From Catalinimonas alkaloidigena (GTDB lineage Bacteria > Bacteroidota > Bacteroidia > Cytophagales > Flexibacteraceae): a stretch of 64,000 bases of DNA. Shown in pieces: positions 8,757-17,711 of this stretch; positions within the stretch are counted from its first letter, which is position 1, and each line of letters opens with the position of its first letter. A program made the position numbers and the translations under genes. The stretch lies in the NCBI RefSeq assembly GCF_900100765.1, contig NZ_FNFO01000006.1, positions 248,001-312,000 on the forward strand. Direction: 5' to 3'. The notes under the pieces are model-generated. The model was not told the origin of the DNA. It did no database searches and was given only the letters and a program-made list of their open reading frames with translations.

Positions 8757-9506
8757 CTACAACGTGCCGATGCCGCCCCCGGCGATGATCTCCTCCCCGA
8801 CGATGAACGAGGACTCATCAGAGGCGAGGAACGTGGCAATGGACGCGATTTCCTCCGGCGTGCCGAAACGCTTCACCGGCACCATGTTGGTGTAGGCATG
8901 CAGGGTAGCTTCCCGGTGTTCTTCCCGAATCCCCATTTTGGTGTACAGCGGGGTTGTCACCGGGCCGGGACTAATCGCATTGACGCGGATGCGCCGGTCG
9001 AGCAGCTCCGCCGAGAGCGTTCGGGCCAGGGCCACGAGCGCCGCTTTGGTGGCGGCATAGACCGAGTTGCCGGGGAAACCACGATGCACTGTGGCCGATG
9101 CGTTCAGCACGATGACGCTGCCGTCGCGCATCAGCGGCAGTAACTGCTGGATCGTGAAGTAAGCCCCCTTCACGTTGATGTCGAATTGCGTATCGTACTG
9201 CGCTTCGCTCACCTGTGTGATGGGCACACCGAGCGATACTCCGGCGTTGATGAAAAGCACGTCGAGGTGGTCGTGATGCGCACGAACTGCCTCGGCCAGT
9301 TGAGAAATGTCCGCCATCTTTCCGGTATCCGACACAAGGCCAACGGCATTGTTTCCAAGCTGCGCCACGGCTTCGTTGACTGCGTTCGCCTTTCGGCCCG
9401 TGATGAGGACCTGTGCGCCTTCGGCTATGAATCGCTGAGCGGTGGCAAACCCGATGCCGCTGTTGCCGCCCGTAATCAGGGCGACTTTATTCATGAAACG
9501 TTGCAT
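8757..9506 (-). CDS. SDR-family NAD(P)-dependent oxidoreductase
   Basis: 249 residues of the classical short-chain dehydrogenase type. The cofactor motif TGGNSGIG is at about residues 12-19, NAGVS at 90-94, and the catalytic YAATK at about 153-157 with a Ser in the preceding strand (NASATVH). The C terminus ends in VGEEIIAGGGIGTL, typical of the group close to 3-oxoacyl-ACP reductases and glucose dehydrogenases. An ATG four codons in (MNKVALITGG) is an equally plausible start. It is divergent from an HxlR regulator, and the 114-base gap holds a perfect palindrome. Such HxlR-controlled SDRs often answer to quinones or other electrophiles, but the substrate here is unknown. Confidence 0.88.
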   Translation of the reverse strand: MQRFMNKVALITGGNSGIGFATAQRFIAEGAQVLITGRKANAVNEAVAQLGNNAVGLVSDTGKMADISQLAEAVRAHHDHLDVLFINAGVSLGVPITQVSEAQYDTQFDINVKGAYFTIQQLLPLMRDGSVIVLNASATVHRGFPGNSVYAATKAALVALARTLSAELLDRRIRVNAISPGPVTTPLYTKMGIREEHREATLHAYTNMVPVKRFGTPEEIASIATFLASDESSFIVGEEIIAGGGIGTL

Positions 9507-9550
9507 AAAAAGTGCTTATCTTGTATGATTTCAAATGGGTTACACAAAGG

Positions 9551-9564
9551 AACTAACGTTAGTT
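9551..9564. promoter_or_regulatory. palindromic operator between SDR and HxlR genes
   Basis: AACTAACGTTAGTT is a perfect 14-base palindrome in the divergent intergenic region. It is flanked by a wider imperfect pair, GGTTACA on the left and TGTAACC on the right. HxlR proteins bind as dimers to such sites, so autoregulation and control of the SDR are inferred. Confidence 0.5.
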
Positions 9565-9620
9565 TTCATTTGTAACCATCGAAGTCAGATACTAGTAACC
9601 TCATCGTAACCAGAATCTCC

Positions 9621-9968
9621 ATGAGCAATCAGCGCTTACTCATCAGCGATTGTCCGCTGTCCAGTGCCATGTCCGCACTGGGTTCTAAATGGAAACCGAT
9701 CATCGTAGCGGTGATTCGGGACCGGAAAGTTCGCTTCGGGCAATTGGCCGCCGTGATCGACATCGTGTCCCGGAAAGTCTTGACAGAACAGCTGCGCGAA
9801 CTGGAGGCGGACGGCATCGTGATCCGGGAAGAGTTCCGGGAACTGCCGCCCCGTGTGGAGTACAGCCTCACCCCGAAAGGACTAGACTTGCTGCCGATCC
9901 TGAACCTGTTGGAAAAGTGGGAGAAGAAGCACGACGTGGAGCCTCTGCCTTCTCGTCAGACGCCCTGA
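9621..9968 (+). CDS. HxlR-family transcriptional regulator
   Basis: 115 residues; the whole protein is one HxlR winged-helix domain. It starts with a cysteine-containing N terminus (DCPLSSAMSALGSKWKPIIV), the family position of the redox- or aldehyde-sensing Cys, followed by RFGQLAAVIDIVSRKVLTEQLRELEADGIV (helix-turn-helix) and the wing PRVEYSLTPKGLDLLPIL. The single N-terminal Cys (residue 11) is in the place used for sensing in relatives such as HypR and YodB. The gene is divergent from an SDR oxidoreductase, which is its likely target. The inducer cannot be deduced from the sequence. Confidence 0.9.
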   Translation: MSNQRLLISDCPLSSAMSALGSKWKPIIVAVIRDRKVRFGQLAAVIDIVSRKVLTEQLRELEADGIVIREEFRELPPRVEYSLTPKGLDLLPILNLLEKWEKKHDVEPLPSRQTP

Positions 9969-10038
9969 GCATAGAATTTGACTTCACTGCACCCGTGAAA
10001 AGTGGGCTGGCCAAACTGCACCAGAAGGAAAATGGTTG

Positions 10039-10467
10039 CTAGGGATTGAGCTTGCGGAACACCTGGGGCATGGTCGCTTCGTCGATGGCGGCCATCTCGA
10101 TGAGGCGCAGGTCCTTGACCATATGCAGGGTAGTGGTTTTGTAATGCTGGAAGTGGGGGGTTTGTAAATGCGCTTCGTACGCCTCTCTGCTGGCGTAGAT
10201 TTCCAGAATCCGGATTTCGGTGGGGTTTTCCTGCTCGAACATCGGATAAATGGCGATCACGCCCGGCTCCACCCGGACCGAGGCCGCGGACTCCTCTTTC
10301 AGAATCGCGAGGTACTCGTCGAGGTAAGTGGAATCGATGGTAAGTTCTGCAATCCGAATCATCATGGCATCTGTGTCAACGGTGCCTTGCGCTCGTCCCT
10401 TCTCGTGGCAGGAAGTCAGCCACAGGGCGAAGCCAAGCACGAAGAAGCCTAATTTGAGCAATTTCAT
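10039..10467 (-). CDS. lipoprotein with antibiotic-biosynthesis-monooxygenase (ABM) domain
   Basis: 142 residues from the ATG chosen here; an upstream in-frame ATG would only add seven residues before the signal peptide. The signal peptide MKLLKLGFFVLGFALWLTSC ends in a lipobox, so the protein should be lipid-anchored at Cys20. The mature part is a single dimeric alpha/beta-barrel domain of the ABM or YgiN type (MIRIAELTIDSTYLDEYLAI, ILEIYASREAYEAHLQTPHFQHY). Cytoplasmic family members oxidise quinols without a cofactor. Exported relatives are common in Bacteroidota, and their substrate is unknown. It stands alone between convergent and co-directional genes. Confidence 0.8.
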   Translation of the reverse strand: MKLLKLGFFVLGFALWLTSCHEKGRAQGTVDTDAMMIRIAELTIDSTYLDEYLAILKEESAASVRVEPGVIAIYPMFEQENPTEIRILEIYASREAYEAHLQTPHFQHYKTTTLHMVKDLRLIEMAAIDEATMPQVFRKLNP

Positions 10468-10584
10468 TGGATAGAGTTTGAACGTCATGGGGCAAAGATC
10501 GGGTAATTGCGAACTGCCCGTCGGGCGAAACGATGCACAGGCGTGGCCTCTACAGAACTACAAAAATCCGGTGGAAGGCCCCGC

Positions 10585-11301
10585 CTACCGCCGCCATAAC
10601 TTATTGCCGACCACCTGTTTCAGGACCTGATCGCGGTAGTTGCGGCTGACGGGGATGCGGTGGGAACGCACCACGATGTCGGCGGTTTCGAGGGAATCGA
10701 CCTTGGGAATGCTGACGATGTACGACTTGTGGACGCGGATGAAGGGCTGCCCGGTCAGGTTCTGTTCGATGTCCTTCAGGTTGAGAAGCGTGAGGTACAT
10801 CCCCTGTTCGGTGAAGATCTGCACGTAGTTCTGCATGCCCTGAATGTAGAGGATGTCGCGGAAGTAGATCTTCTCGTATTTGTTCTCACACTTGATGAAG
10901 AAGTAGTCGGGTTCCGGGGCATGTTGAGCGCCTTCGCGTGCAAGGAGCCGGGCGTGATCTTTCGCCTTTTGCGAGGCCCGGATGAAGCGGTCGAACGTGA
11001 TGGGTTTGAGCAGAAAGTCGAGGACGTTCAGGCGGAAGCCTTCCAGCGCGTAGCTCGGGTAGGCGGTCGTCATGATCACGAGCGGCGGGTGGGGCGTCAT
11101 CTCTAAAAAGTCGATACCGCTCAATTTCGGCATCTGGATATCGAGGTAAATCAGATCGACCGGTTCGCGTTCCATCAGGTTCATCAACTCGACTGGATGT
11201 TTGCACACCCCGACCAGGTGCAGAAAGTCGATCTCGGCCACGTAATCGGCCAAGCCTTCCCGCGCCAGCGGTTCATCGTCTACAATCGCGCAACGGATCA
11301 T
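10585..11301 (-). CDS. LytTR-family response regulator
   Basis: 238 residues. The receiver domain covers residues 1-120, with the acidic pair DD8-9, the phosphoacceptor Asp54 in IYLDIQMP, and the Thr/Lys switch positions (TTAY, LLKP). The LytTR DNA-binding domain covers about residues 132-235 (IRVHKSYIVS, IPVSRNYRDQVL). The start overlaps the stop of the upstream histidine kinase gene by 4 bases (ATGA), showing translational coupling. LytTR regulators bind direct repeats. The divergent neighbours, a secreted protein and a TonB-type receptor, are possible targets, by position only. Confidence 0.93.
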   Translation of the reverse strand: MIRCAIVDDEPLAREGLADYVAEIDFLHLVGVCKHPVELMNLMEREPVDLIYLDIQMPKLSGIDFLEMTPHPPLVIMTTAYPSYALEGFRLNVLDFLLKPITFDRFIRASQKAKDHARLLAREGAQHAPEPDYFFIKCENKYEKIYFRDILYIQGMQNYVQIFTEQGMYLTLLNLKDIEQNLTGQPFIRVHKSYIVSIPKVDSLETADIVVRSHRIPVSRNYRDQVLKQVVGNKLWRR

Positions 11302-12461
11302 CCTTCTACCCAGTTTTCGATGGCTACTGATTTATAAGAAGCGGCCGTTTCGGTCAACGTCAAATGCAAGGTCACCTCGAACCGATCCCGATGCGGACGG
11401 ATGTCCAGCCGATGCTGGTCGGGGTAGAGCAGCGTCAGCCGTCGTTCGATGTTGGGCAGCCCGATGCCGCCGTACGCCACCACCTCCCGCTTTCGGTCGC
11501 ACGACACGCTGTTGGCCACATGCAACGTCAGGTGTGTCCCATTCAGCTGCAAACGGATGTCGATCCAGTTGGTCGTTTCGTCCTCGCTCGACAGGTGCTT
11601 GAAGGCGTTCTCGATGAACGTCATCAGAATGAACGGTGCAATCAGAAGATGGTCGGTCGCCTGCGAATCGAGTGAATAGTTCACCTGCACCTGATCGTCC
11701 AGCCGCAGTTTTTCCAGCGCGATGAAGTTCTCGATGTAGAAAATCTCCTTCCGCAGCGGGATCAACGCCTCGTTGCATTCGTAGAGTTGGTAGCGCAACA
11801 GGTCGGAGAATTTCGCCAGCGAGTTGGACGCTTTGTCGGGATTTTTATGAATCAAAAAGAAGATGGAGTTGATGGTGTTGAACAGAAAATGCGGGTTGAA
11901 CTGCGCCCGCAGAAATTTGAGTTCGGTTTCCAGTTTTTCCTTTTCCAGCCGCTGCTGGTGTTGTTTGCTCTGCACCCAGTTTTTGGTGAGTTTGATGCTC
12001 ATCGCCAGCGTCATGGCCGCCAGCGTGGACGAAAACGGACTCTGAAAATAGATCAGGTGCAGCTTGTTCCTATCGAAGTGGTACACCTCGCTAACCGTCC
12101 CTCCTTCGCACACCGCCCCGAGGTAATAGCCCGCCATGATGCAGCCCGCCACGACGAAAATCAGCGCGGCCAGCGCCAGCAGATAGGTCACCAGTTTCCC
12201 TCGCTCCAGCAGACGCGGCATCAGCACGTAGAGGTTGAAATACACACCCAGCGCCTGAAAGACGACGTACGAGAGGTACTTCACGAAGTGGGGCAGTTCC
12301 AGGATGGACCGCACCGCCTCCAGCGGACTGCCCGCCGCGAGCGACCACCACATAAAATGGTAGAAGCCCCAGAAAAACAGGTGGTAGAGTTTGTAATCCA
12401 CCACCCAACGGAGGGATGCCGGCAGGGTGGCGGTCGTGTCAGACGCTAGGTTCCTCATCAT
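11298..12461 (-). CDS. LytS-type membrane sensor histidine kinase
   Basis: 387 residues from MMRNLASDTT. A longer open frame upstream runs into the promoter region of the divergent gene and shows no homology. Four membrane segments (about residues 22-42, 62-90, 97-125, 145-165) are followed by a coiled linker and the His_kinase domain: phosphoacceptor His in QFNPHFLFN, N box ENAFKH, and a G box GGIGLPNIERRL. No extracellular sensor domain is present, so the signal is likely sensed in the membrane or through a partner. The overlap with the response regulator gene makes the pair a two-component system. Confidence 0.92.
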   Translation of the reverse strand: MMRNLASDTTATLPASLRWVVDYKLYHLFFWGFYHFMWWSLAAGSPLEAVRSILELPHFVKYLSYVVFQALGVYFNLYVLMPRLLERGKLVTYLLALAALIFVVAGCIMAGYYLGAVCEGGTVSEVYHFDRNKLHLIYFQSPFSSTLAAMTLAMSIKLTKNWVQSKQHQQRLEKEKLETELKFLRAQFNPHFLFNTINSIFFLIHKNPDKASNSLAKFSDLLRYQLYECNEALIPLRKEIFYIENFIALEKLRLDDQVQVNYSLDSQATDHLLIAPFILMTFIENAFKHLSSEDETTNWIDIRLQLNGTHLTLHVANSVSCDRKREVVAYGGIGLPNIERRLTLLYPDQHRLDIRPHRDRFEVTLHLTLTETAASYKSVAIENWVEG

Positions 12462-12757
12462 TCGTTCACGAATCCATCCGGTAAGATAAGAAAAGAACCG
12501 CGTTCGCTTCGCCGCCGCTACACCACCGGTCGACCTTTGTTGATGACCGGCAGGAATGGCTACACCACCACTCGCCTGGCGGGTAGGCGTCTCCCCTTTT
12601 GCGCCAGACCGACCGGTTGTCAATTTACGTGCGCCTCTTGTCAACCTCATTTTTAAAAGCGTGTGCCACTCGGTTTCTTCGCTTCTGTTCGGAGCCGCTG
12701 CCGGCTGCTTCGTGCTGCGGCGTCCGAACATCACATTTTTCACTTCACCTTTTTCCC

Positions 12758-13432
12758 ATGAAACTGGAACACGCTCTTTCTGCCCTTCTGCTGATCGTCG
12801 CCCCGCTCGCCGCCGGGGCGCAGCACACCGAGACGTCACTCCCCGCCTACGTCAGTCCCCAGGACCACTGGCGCGTCTATACCGACCCTGACCAACGCCT
12901 GACCCGGGTGCAGTTCTTCGACGACCAGCACCGTTTGCTCTACGAGGAAACCCTGCCCGGCCAGTACCTCAAGCTGACCCCACGCAACGTACGGAAGCTG
13001 AACGAAACCCACGCCCGCCTGCGGTCAAATCACCTACTGTCCACCACGTTGCAGGTTTCGGCACTACCGGATCTCCCCGCTCCGGCACACCTCACCCCGA
13101 CCCGGTTTCAGGCCCACGTCTTTGCCGTGGCCGGTACGGCCCGCTTCAAAGTCACCTTCGATAATCCCGAGCGGGATGTCGTGCAGATCTGGCTGAAAGA
13201 TGCGCAGGGACACACGCTGCATCACGACAAGGTGCAGGCCCGCAGCTACGTTCGCAGTTTTAACCTGACGCCCCTGCCCTCCGGCGACTACCAGGTGGAA
13301 ATCAAGCGCGGTCGTACCGTGCAGAAACAAACCGTTTCGCTGGCATGGGAACGGGTCACGCTTCCTTCTCTTCAAGTAGAGGAGACGCCCCCGCCCCCGG
13401 CCGACGTGCCGGCCGACGACTGGCTGCTGTAA
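12758..13432 (+). CDS. secreted protein of unknown function
   Basis: 224 residues from the ATG that begins a clear signal peptide (MKLEHALSALLLIVAPLAAGAQ); an upstream frame extension is not credible. After the signal peptide there is a mixed alpha/beta region with an EETLPGQYLKLTPRNVRKLNE-like segment. It is followed by a beta-rich part (VQIWLKDAQGHTLHHD, LPSGDYQVEIKRG) that resembles the Ig-like fold of type IX sorting domains. The C terminus, rich in Pro, Asp and Leu, does not have the canonical signal. The gene lies 42 bases upstream of a TonB-type receptor gene and is probably cotranscribed with it. Not recognised as a named family. Confidence 0.7.
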   Translation: MKLEHALSALLLIVAPLAAGAQHTETSLPAYVSPQDHWRVYTDPDQRLTRVQFFDDQHRLLYEETLPGQYLKLTPRNVRKLNETHARLRSNHLLSTTLQVSALPDLPAPAHLTPTRFQAHVFAVAGTARFKVTFDNPERDVVQIWLKDAQGHTLHHDKVQARSYVRSFNLTPLPSGDYQVEIKRGRTVQKQTVSLAWERVTLPSLQVEETPPPPADVPADDWLL

Positions 13433-13474
13433 CTCCGGCTGCGCTCGGTACCCACCTCCCAACCCCACCCGCTC

Positions 13475-15934
13475 ATGCGAACCGACTTCATGCTCCTCTG
13501 CTTGTTGAGTTCCGTCACCCTCCACGGGCAAGCGTCCATCGACGGCACCTGCCTCGCGGCGGACCAGTCGCCACTACCCTACGCGACCGTTGTGCTGCTT
13601 CACCCCGACAGCACACTGGCGGCCGGGGTAGTCACCGACGAGGCGGGGGCGTATCACTTCGCGTCGGTACCGATCGGCACGTACCGACTCCACATCAGCG
13701 CCGTCGGGCATCAGTCCTGGACGTCGGAGCCGTTCCACGTTCGCTCTCCTGGCGAGCACCTTGCGATCGGCACGTCAGTACTGCCTGAAGCGACTGTACA
13801 ACTCGACGGCGTGGTGGTGCGGGGCGAAAAGCCCCTGTTTCAGCGGGAAGCGGACCGCACCGTGGTGAACGTCAGCGAAAGTCTGCTGTCTCAGGGCAGC
13901 AACGCCTTGCAGGTGCTGGAACGTGCGCCGGGTGTGACCCTTGATCACCGCAACCAGCAGTTCATGCTGAACGGAAAAAGCGGAGTGACGGTGATGCTCA
14001 ACGGAAAGCTTCTGCGCCTGCCCGCGGCGGACGTGATGGCAATGCTGCGCGGCCTGAACGCCGACCAGCTGGAAAAGCTGGAAATCATCGATGCCCCGTC
14101 GGCGCAATACGATGCGGAGGGCAGCGGGGGTATCCTCAACCTGGTACTCAAGCAAGAACAAGACGACGGTACCCACGGCTCCGCGGCGGTGTCGGTCGGT
14201 TACGGCTGGGGCGAAAAAGGGACCGCGAGCGTGAACCTGGCCCACAACCGGGGCGCTACCCGCCTGTCCGGGAATTATGCGGTTATGCACGACCGTTCCT
14301 TTCACCAGTGGTTCGCCCGCTCGACGCAAGACATGCCGACCCTCGGTGGTGCGCTCGACGTGGACTTCCTCAACCAGAACCGCCGTACGCAAAACAGCCA
14401 CAACTTCCGCTTCGGGCTGGAGCATGACTTCACTGAACGCACCACGCTGGGCGGCGACCTGACCTACAACCAGGCCCACAATCCCGCGTCGGTCTACTCG
14501 TTTGCCCACTACCGCAGCGAGCCGGACTCCGTTTTGGTGATGCGGTCGACGGTCGAAGGACAGAACCGCTGGCGCAACTTGGACGCGCATGTGTACCTGG
14601 ATCACCAACTAAACGAGGGCCAGCGGCTCACGGGAGAAGTGGATTACCTCTATTACCAGAACGCCAGCCCGAATCAGGTGCACAATGCGTTCTCGAACCG
14701 GGAAGGCGTGCCCGTGCGGCCCGAGGGCGCTGCGTTTCGGAGCGAGTTGCGCGGCACCAGCCAAACCGGGATGCACATCGGCGTCGTGAAACTGGATTAC
14801 GTGCAGCCACTGAACCCGCGACTTCTGTGGCAGGCGGGCGGCAAGGGCACTTTTTCGGCCAACGCCACGCGGGCAGGGCTGGCCCATTACGAGCCGCAGG
14901 AAGGCTGGCTCGACGAAGCCCGCACGGCCAGTCGGTTGCAGGTGCGCGAGCGCATCGGGGCAGGCTACACCTCTTTTCAGTGGCAACCGCGCGCTACTAC
15001 CCAACTCACCGCCGGACTACGCTACGAATATACCGACCGGCACATCCGGCAGGCCGACGGCATCACGTTGCGCCGACAACACAACCTGTTTCCGTCCCTT
15101 TTGCTGTCGCACCAGCTCGCCGATGCCTCTCGCCTCAACCTCTCCTACACCAAGCGGATCAGCCGCCCGACCTACAACGACCTCGCCTCCTACCTCGTCT
15201 ATACCGATCCGGTGTCTGTTTTCACAGGCAATCCGCTGCTCCGGCCCGTCATTACCCACGCCCTGACGCTGGGGGTTCAGGTTCGGGGCTACGCGGTTTC
15301 CCTGGGCTACAGTTACGACGACCGGCCCATCGCTCAGTACCAGATGACGCGCAACGCGGAGGGCACGCTGATGTACGTCTCGCCCCAAAACCTGGCCTAC
15401 CAGCACAACCTTACCTTGCAGGCCACGCTACCGCTGCAACTCACACCGTGGTGGAGCGCCACCCACACGCTCATCGGAAGCGGACGGCAGTTCCAGCTCG
15501 CCCACACCGAGCAACCCGCGCAGAAAATCTACGGGACGTTTTCGTTCAACGGCAGCCATACCTTCCTGCTCCCGGCCCGGTTCGCGTTGGAACTTTCCGG
15601 CTGGTACCATGCTGCGCAATACAACGGCTCCGTGCGCGTCGACGGCATGGGACAGATGAACGCGGGGCTGAAAAAAGAACTCGGGGAACGGGGCGGCACG
15701 CTCCAACTGACGGTGACCGACCTGTTCAAAACCCTGCGGATCACCTCCTACTTCGGCCGCGTCACCGAAGAGGTGTTTTCCCTCCAAAGTGAAGTGTACA
15801 GCCGCACCGAATCGTCCCTCTCGCGCATCTTCCGGCTGAGCTATGCCTACACCTTCGGCCGCCAGGGCACCCCGCCGAAACACCAGCGCCCCACCGGCTC
15901 GGAAGAAGAACGCGGCCGCATCCGGAACGAGTAA
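13475..15934 (+). CDS. TonB-dependent-receptor-like outer membrane beta-barrel protein
   Basis: 819 residues with a short signal peptide (MRTDFMLLCLLSSVTLHGQA). Residues 20-105 form a carboxypeptidase-regulatory-like beta-sandwich (GTCLAADQSPLPYATVVLLHPDS, AGAYHFASVPIGTYRLHISAVGHQ). A plug domain follows (VLERAPGVTLDHRNQQFMLNG, LEIIDAPSAQYDAEGSGGILNLVLK), then a long barrel with many alternating aromatic strands. This matches the OMP_b-brl_3 group, which lacks an obvious TonB box and is not necessarily a nutrient importer. With the small secreted protein in front and the divergent LytS/LytTR pair it forms a plausible signal-controlled outer-membrane unit; the ligand is unknown. Confidence 0.85.
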   Translation: MRTDFMLLCLLSSVTLHGQASIDGTCLAADQSPLPYATVVLLHPDSTLAAGVVTDEAGAYHFASVPIGTYRLHISAVGHQSWTSEPFHVRSPGEHLAIGTSVLPEATVQLDGVVVRGEKPLFQREADRTVVNVSESLLSQGSNALQVLERAPGVTLDHRNQQFMLNGKSGVTVMLNGKLLRLPAADVMAMLRGLNADQLEKLEIIDAPSAQYDAEGSGGILNLVLKQEQDDGTHGSAAVSVGYGWGEKGTASVNLAHNRGATRLSGNYAVMHDRSFHQWFARSTQDMPTLGGALDVDFLNQNRRTQNSHNFRFGLEHDFTERTTLGGDLTYNQAHNPASVYSFAHYRSEPDSVLVMRSTVEGQNRWRNLDAHVYLDHQLNEGQRLTGEVDYLYYQNASPNQVHNAFSNREGVPVRPEGAAFRSELRGTSQTGMHIGVVKLDYVQPLNPRLLWQAGGKGTFSANATRAGLAHYEPQEGWLDEARTASRLQVRERIGAGYTSFQWQPRATTQLTAGLRYEYTDRHIRQADGITLRRQHNLFPSLLLSHQLADASRLNLSYTKRISRPTYNDLASYLVYTDPVSVFTGNPLLRPVITHALTLGVQVRGYAVSLGYSYDDRPIAQYQMTRNAEGTLMYVSPQNLAYQHNLTLQATLPLQLTPWWSATHTLIGSGRQFQLAHTEQPAQKIYGTFSFNGSHTFLLPARFALELSGWYHAAQYNGSVRVDGMGQMNAGLKKELGERGGTLQLTVTDLFKTLRITSYFGRVTEEVFSLQSEVYSRTESSLSRIFRLSYAYTFGRQGTPPKHQRPTGSEEERGRIRNE

Positions 15935-16533
15935 CCGGGCCTCAGAAGCCTACCGGCAGGACTCAAAAAGTAGCAATTTTCTCCACCTTATGATACGTGT
16001 GTATCGGATTGCAATTGCACACGCTTGGTGCCAGCAAATCGGGCTGGATTCCGAGTACAGACGCTTTTCGCGCCTACGACAGAACCTTTAACTTGAAAAC
16101 GAAGACAGGTGTGCCGCTAACCAGATAAAAACCCGCTGATTTGGTCAAGAATGCAGATGAAGGAGTAAGACTTAAACTTGAAGTTGCTCCAACGGTCATG
16201 CATGCTAACTTGCATAAGAAACGCCAACCGCCACCATCCCTGCCGTTGGCTTGCCCTGGTGATTACCGGTCCCTGGGGAGACGAGACCTTTCCAAAAAGA
16301 TAAGCATGCGCAATCCCCCTTCATTTTGTCGCATTTGACCTTCAACATCACAAAAACAACCTCCTAAATTTGTTCCAAAGGATAAACAGGCAACGGGACA
16401 AATGAGGCTTGACGCCTAGTAGACACAAGAGGGAGAGACGTGCCTACAGCACGCAGAGAGCCTTTGTTCGCAAGCTAGTTTAAACGCAAACGCTCCGTCT
16501 GAATCAAACCACACACATCGCTAAAAATTAACC
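15935..16533. other. 600-base non-coding stretch at the edge of an AT-richer region
   Basis: No convincing gene is seen on either strand; open frames here are under 85 codons and of low-complexity composition. Composition changes from the GC-rich TonB receptor gene to an AT-richer sequence from about 16330. A TAAATTTG box at 16365-16372 fits the Bacteroidetes -7 element, but has no well-placed TTG upstream. Confidence 0.4.
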
Positions 16534-16923
16534 ATGAGTGGATTAAACCTTGAAGTCACAGAATTTCTTGACACCCTACATCATCCTTTAAGAAAAGAGA
16601 TTGAACTACTAAGAGAAATTATTTTAGAAGCAGGAAGCAGTTTGTCAGAAAACATAAAGTGGAATGGACCTAATTACAGTGTCGATGACCAAGACCGCAT
16701 TACCATGAGGGTGCACCCCCCAAAGCAACTACAACTAATTTTTCATTGCGGAGCGAAAAAACAAGAACAACCCAAAGAAAGAATCATACAGACTGATTCC
16801 AATCTTATAACGTGGAAGGAAAACGACAGAGCCGTTGTCACATTTAAAAATATGTTCGAAATTAAAAATGGAAAAACAGACTTGTCATCAATTGTAAATT
16901 TGTGGCTTTTAAAAACGACATAA
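16534..16923 (+). CDS. DUF1801 domain protein
   Basis: 129 residues, one DUF1801 (YdhG-like) domain. It shows the typical N-terminal helix pair (VTEFLDTLHHPLRKEIELLREII), the SENIKWNGPNYSV core, and the later VHPPKQLQLIFHCGAKK strand-turn-strand. The molecular function of this family is unknown. The gene is clearly AT-richer than the surrounding genome and uses A/T-ending codons, so it was probably acquired. It is followed by an inverted-repeat-bounded spacer and another AT-rich gene. Confidence 0.85.
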   Translation: MSGLNLEVTEFLDTLHHPLRKEIELLREIILEAGSSLSENIKWNGPNYSVDDQDRITMRVHPPKQLQLIFHCGAKKQEQPKERIIQTDSNLITWKENDRAVVTFKNMFEIKNGKTDLSSIVNLWLLKTT

Positions 16924-17062
16924 ACCAACGAACGCAAGTAGTATGTAAAAACAATAGCCGGGCAAGTGTCTGTGCGAGCGGCTTCAACCCGCCTCAAAAT
17001 TGAAACGGGCGGATGAGGTTGTCTCCTGCAATCGGCTACGGTTCTTCCCTCTAGCGTTGGTA
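16924..17062. repeat. inverted-repeat-bounded spacer between two AT-rich genes
   Basis: ACCAACG directly behind the DUF1801 stop (16924-16930) is the exact reverse complement of CGTTGGT at 17056-17062. The roughly 125 bases in between contain nested pairing such as CCGCC with GGCGG, and CAACC with GGTTG. The layout recalls a gene-cassette recombination site, but no integrase is in the window. Structural similarity only. Confidence 0.35.
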
Positions 17063-17087
17063 GCAATGAAAACAAACGAAGCAAAAA

Positions 17088-17711
17088 ATGACAGACACAT
17101 GGCTGGACAGATGGAACGACCGGTATCGGCAAAAGGAATTTGCCTATGGCACCCAACCGAATGAATTCCTAAAAGAACAACTCGATCAACTTAAACCTGG
17201 CAAAATCCTTTTTGGAGCGGAAGGCGAAGGCAGAAATGCAGTGTATGCCGCAAAACTCGGTTGGGAAGTTTTCGCCTTCGACATAAGCGTTGAAGGGAAA
17301 AACAAGGCCTTGAAACTTGCAAAGGAAAATAAGGTTTCGATTGATTATCAAGTTGGACAACTGCCCGACTTAAATTTCGAAGATGGCCAATTTGATGCCT
17401 TAGCGCTTATTTATGCGCATTTCCCGCCGAACCTCAAATCGGAATATCATCAATTGCTCGATCGAAAATTAAAAAAAGGCGGGATTGTACTAGTTGAGGC
17501 CTTTGGAAAAAATCACCTCGCGTATCGAAACGCGGACCCTAAAATTGGAGGACCTGCAGACCTGGAAACCTTGCTTTCAACGGACGAACTGAAATCGTAC
17601 TTTAAAAAGTATGAAATTCTGCAACTGGAAGAAAAAGAAGTTCAATTGCACGAAGGGCTTTACCATAACGGAAAAGGCTCGGTAACCAGATTCGTCGGAC
17701 GAAAAGAATGA
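17088..17711 (+). CDS. class I SAM-dependent methyltransferase
   Basis: 207 residues. The Rossmann-type methyltransferase core starts at about residue 37 with the SAM loop [20 protein letters not shown], followed by VFAFDIS (acidic residue for the ribose), then [20 protein letters not shown] and [11 protein letters not shown]. The N terminus [24 protein letters not shown] is typical of TehB-like and thiopurine-methyltransferase-like enzymes. The usual GxGxG motif is replaced by GAEGEGRN, as in a subgroup of Bacteroidota proteins. Substrate unknown; resistance to small electrophiles or oxyanions is a guess. The gene is AT-rich and carries an AAGCAAAAAATG start context. Confidence 0.85.
   Translation: MTDTWLDRWNDRYRQKEFAYGTQPNEFLKEQLDQLKPGKILFGAEGEGRNAVYAAKLGWEVFAFDISVEGKNKALKLAKENKVSIDYQVGQLPDLNFEDGQFDALALIYAHFPPNLKSEYHQLLDRKLKKGGIVLVEAFGKNHLAYRNADPKIGGPADLETLLSTDELKSYFKKYEILQLEEKEVQLHEGLYHNGKGSVTRFVGRKE

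Noticed and set aside
12462-12839. N-terminal extension of the LytS-type kinase
   Set aside because: The frame is open but lacks homology, runs through the divergent promoter region, and the first membrane helix follows the ATG at 12461.
16141-16338. Short plus-strand frame behind the TonB receptor gene
   Set aside because: 65 codons, low complexity, no start context and no recognisable domain.
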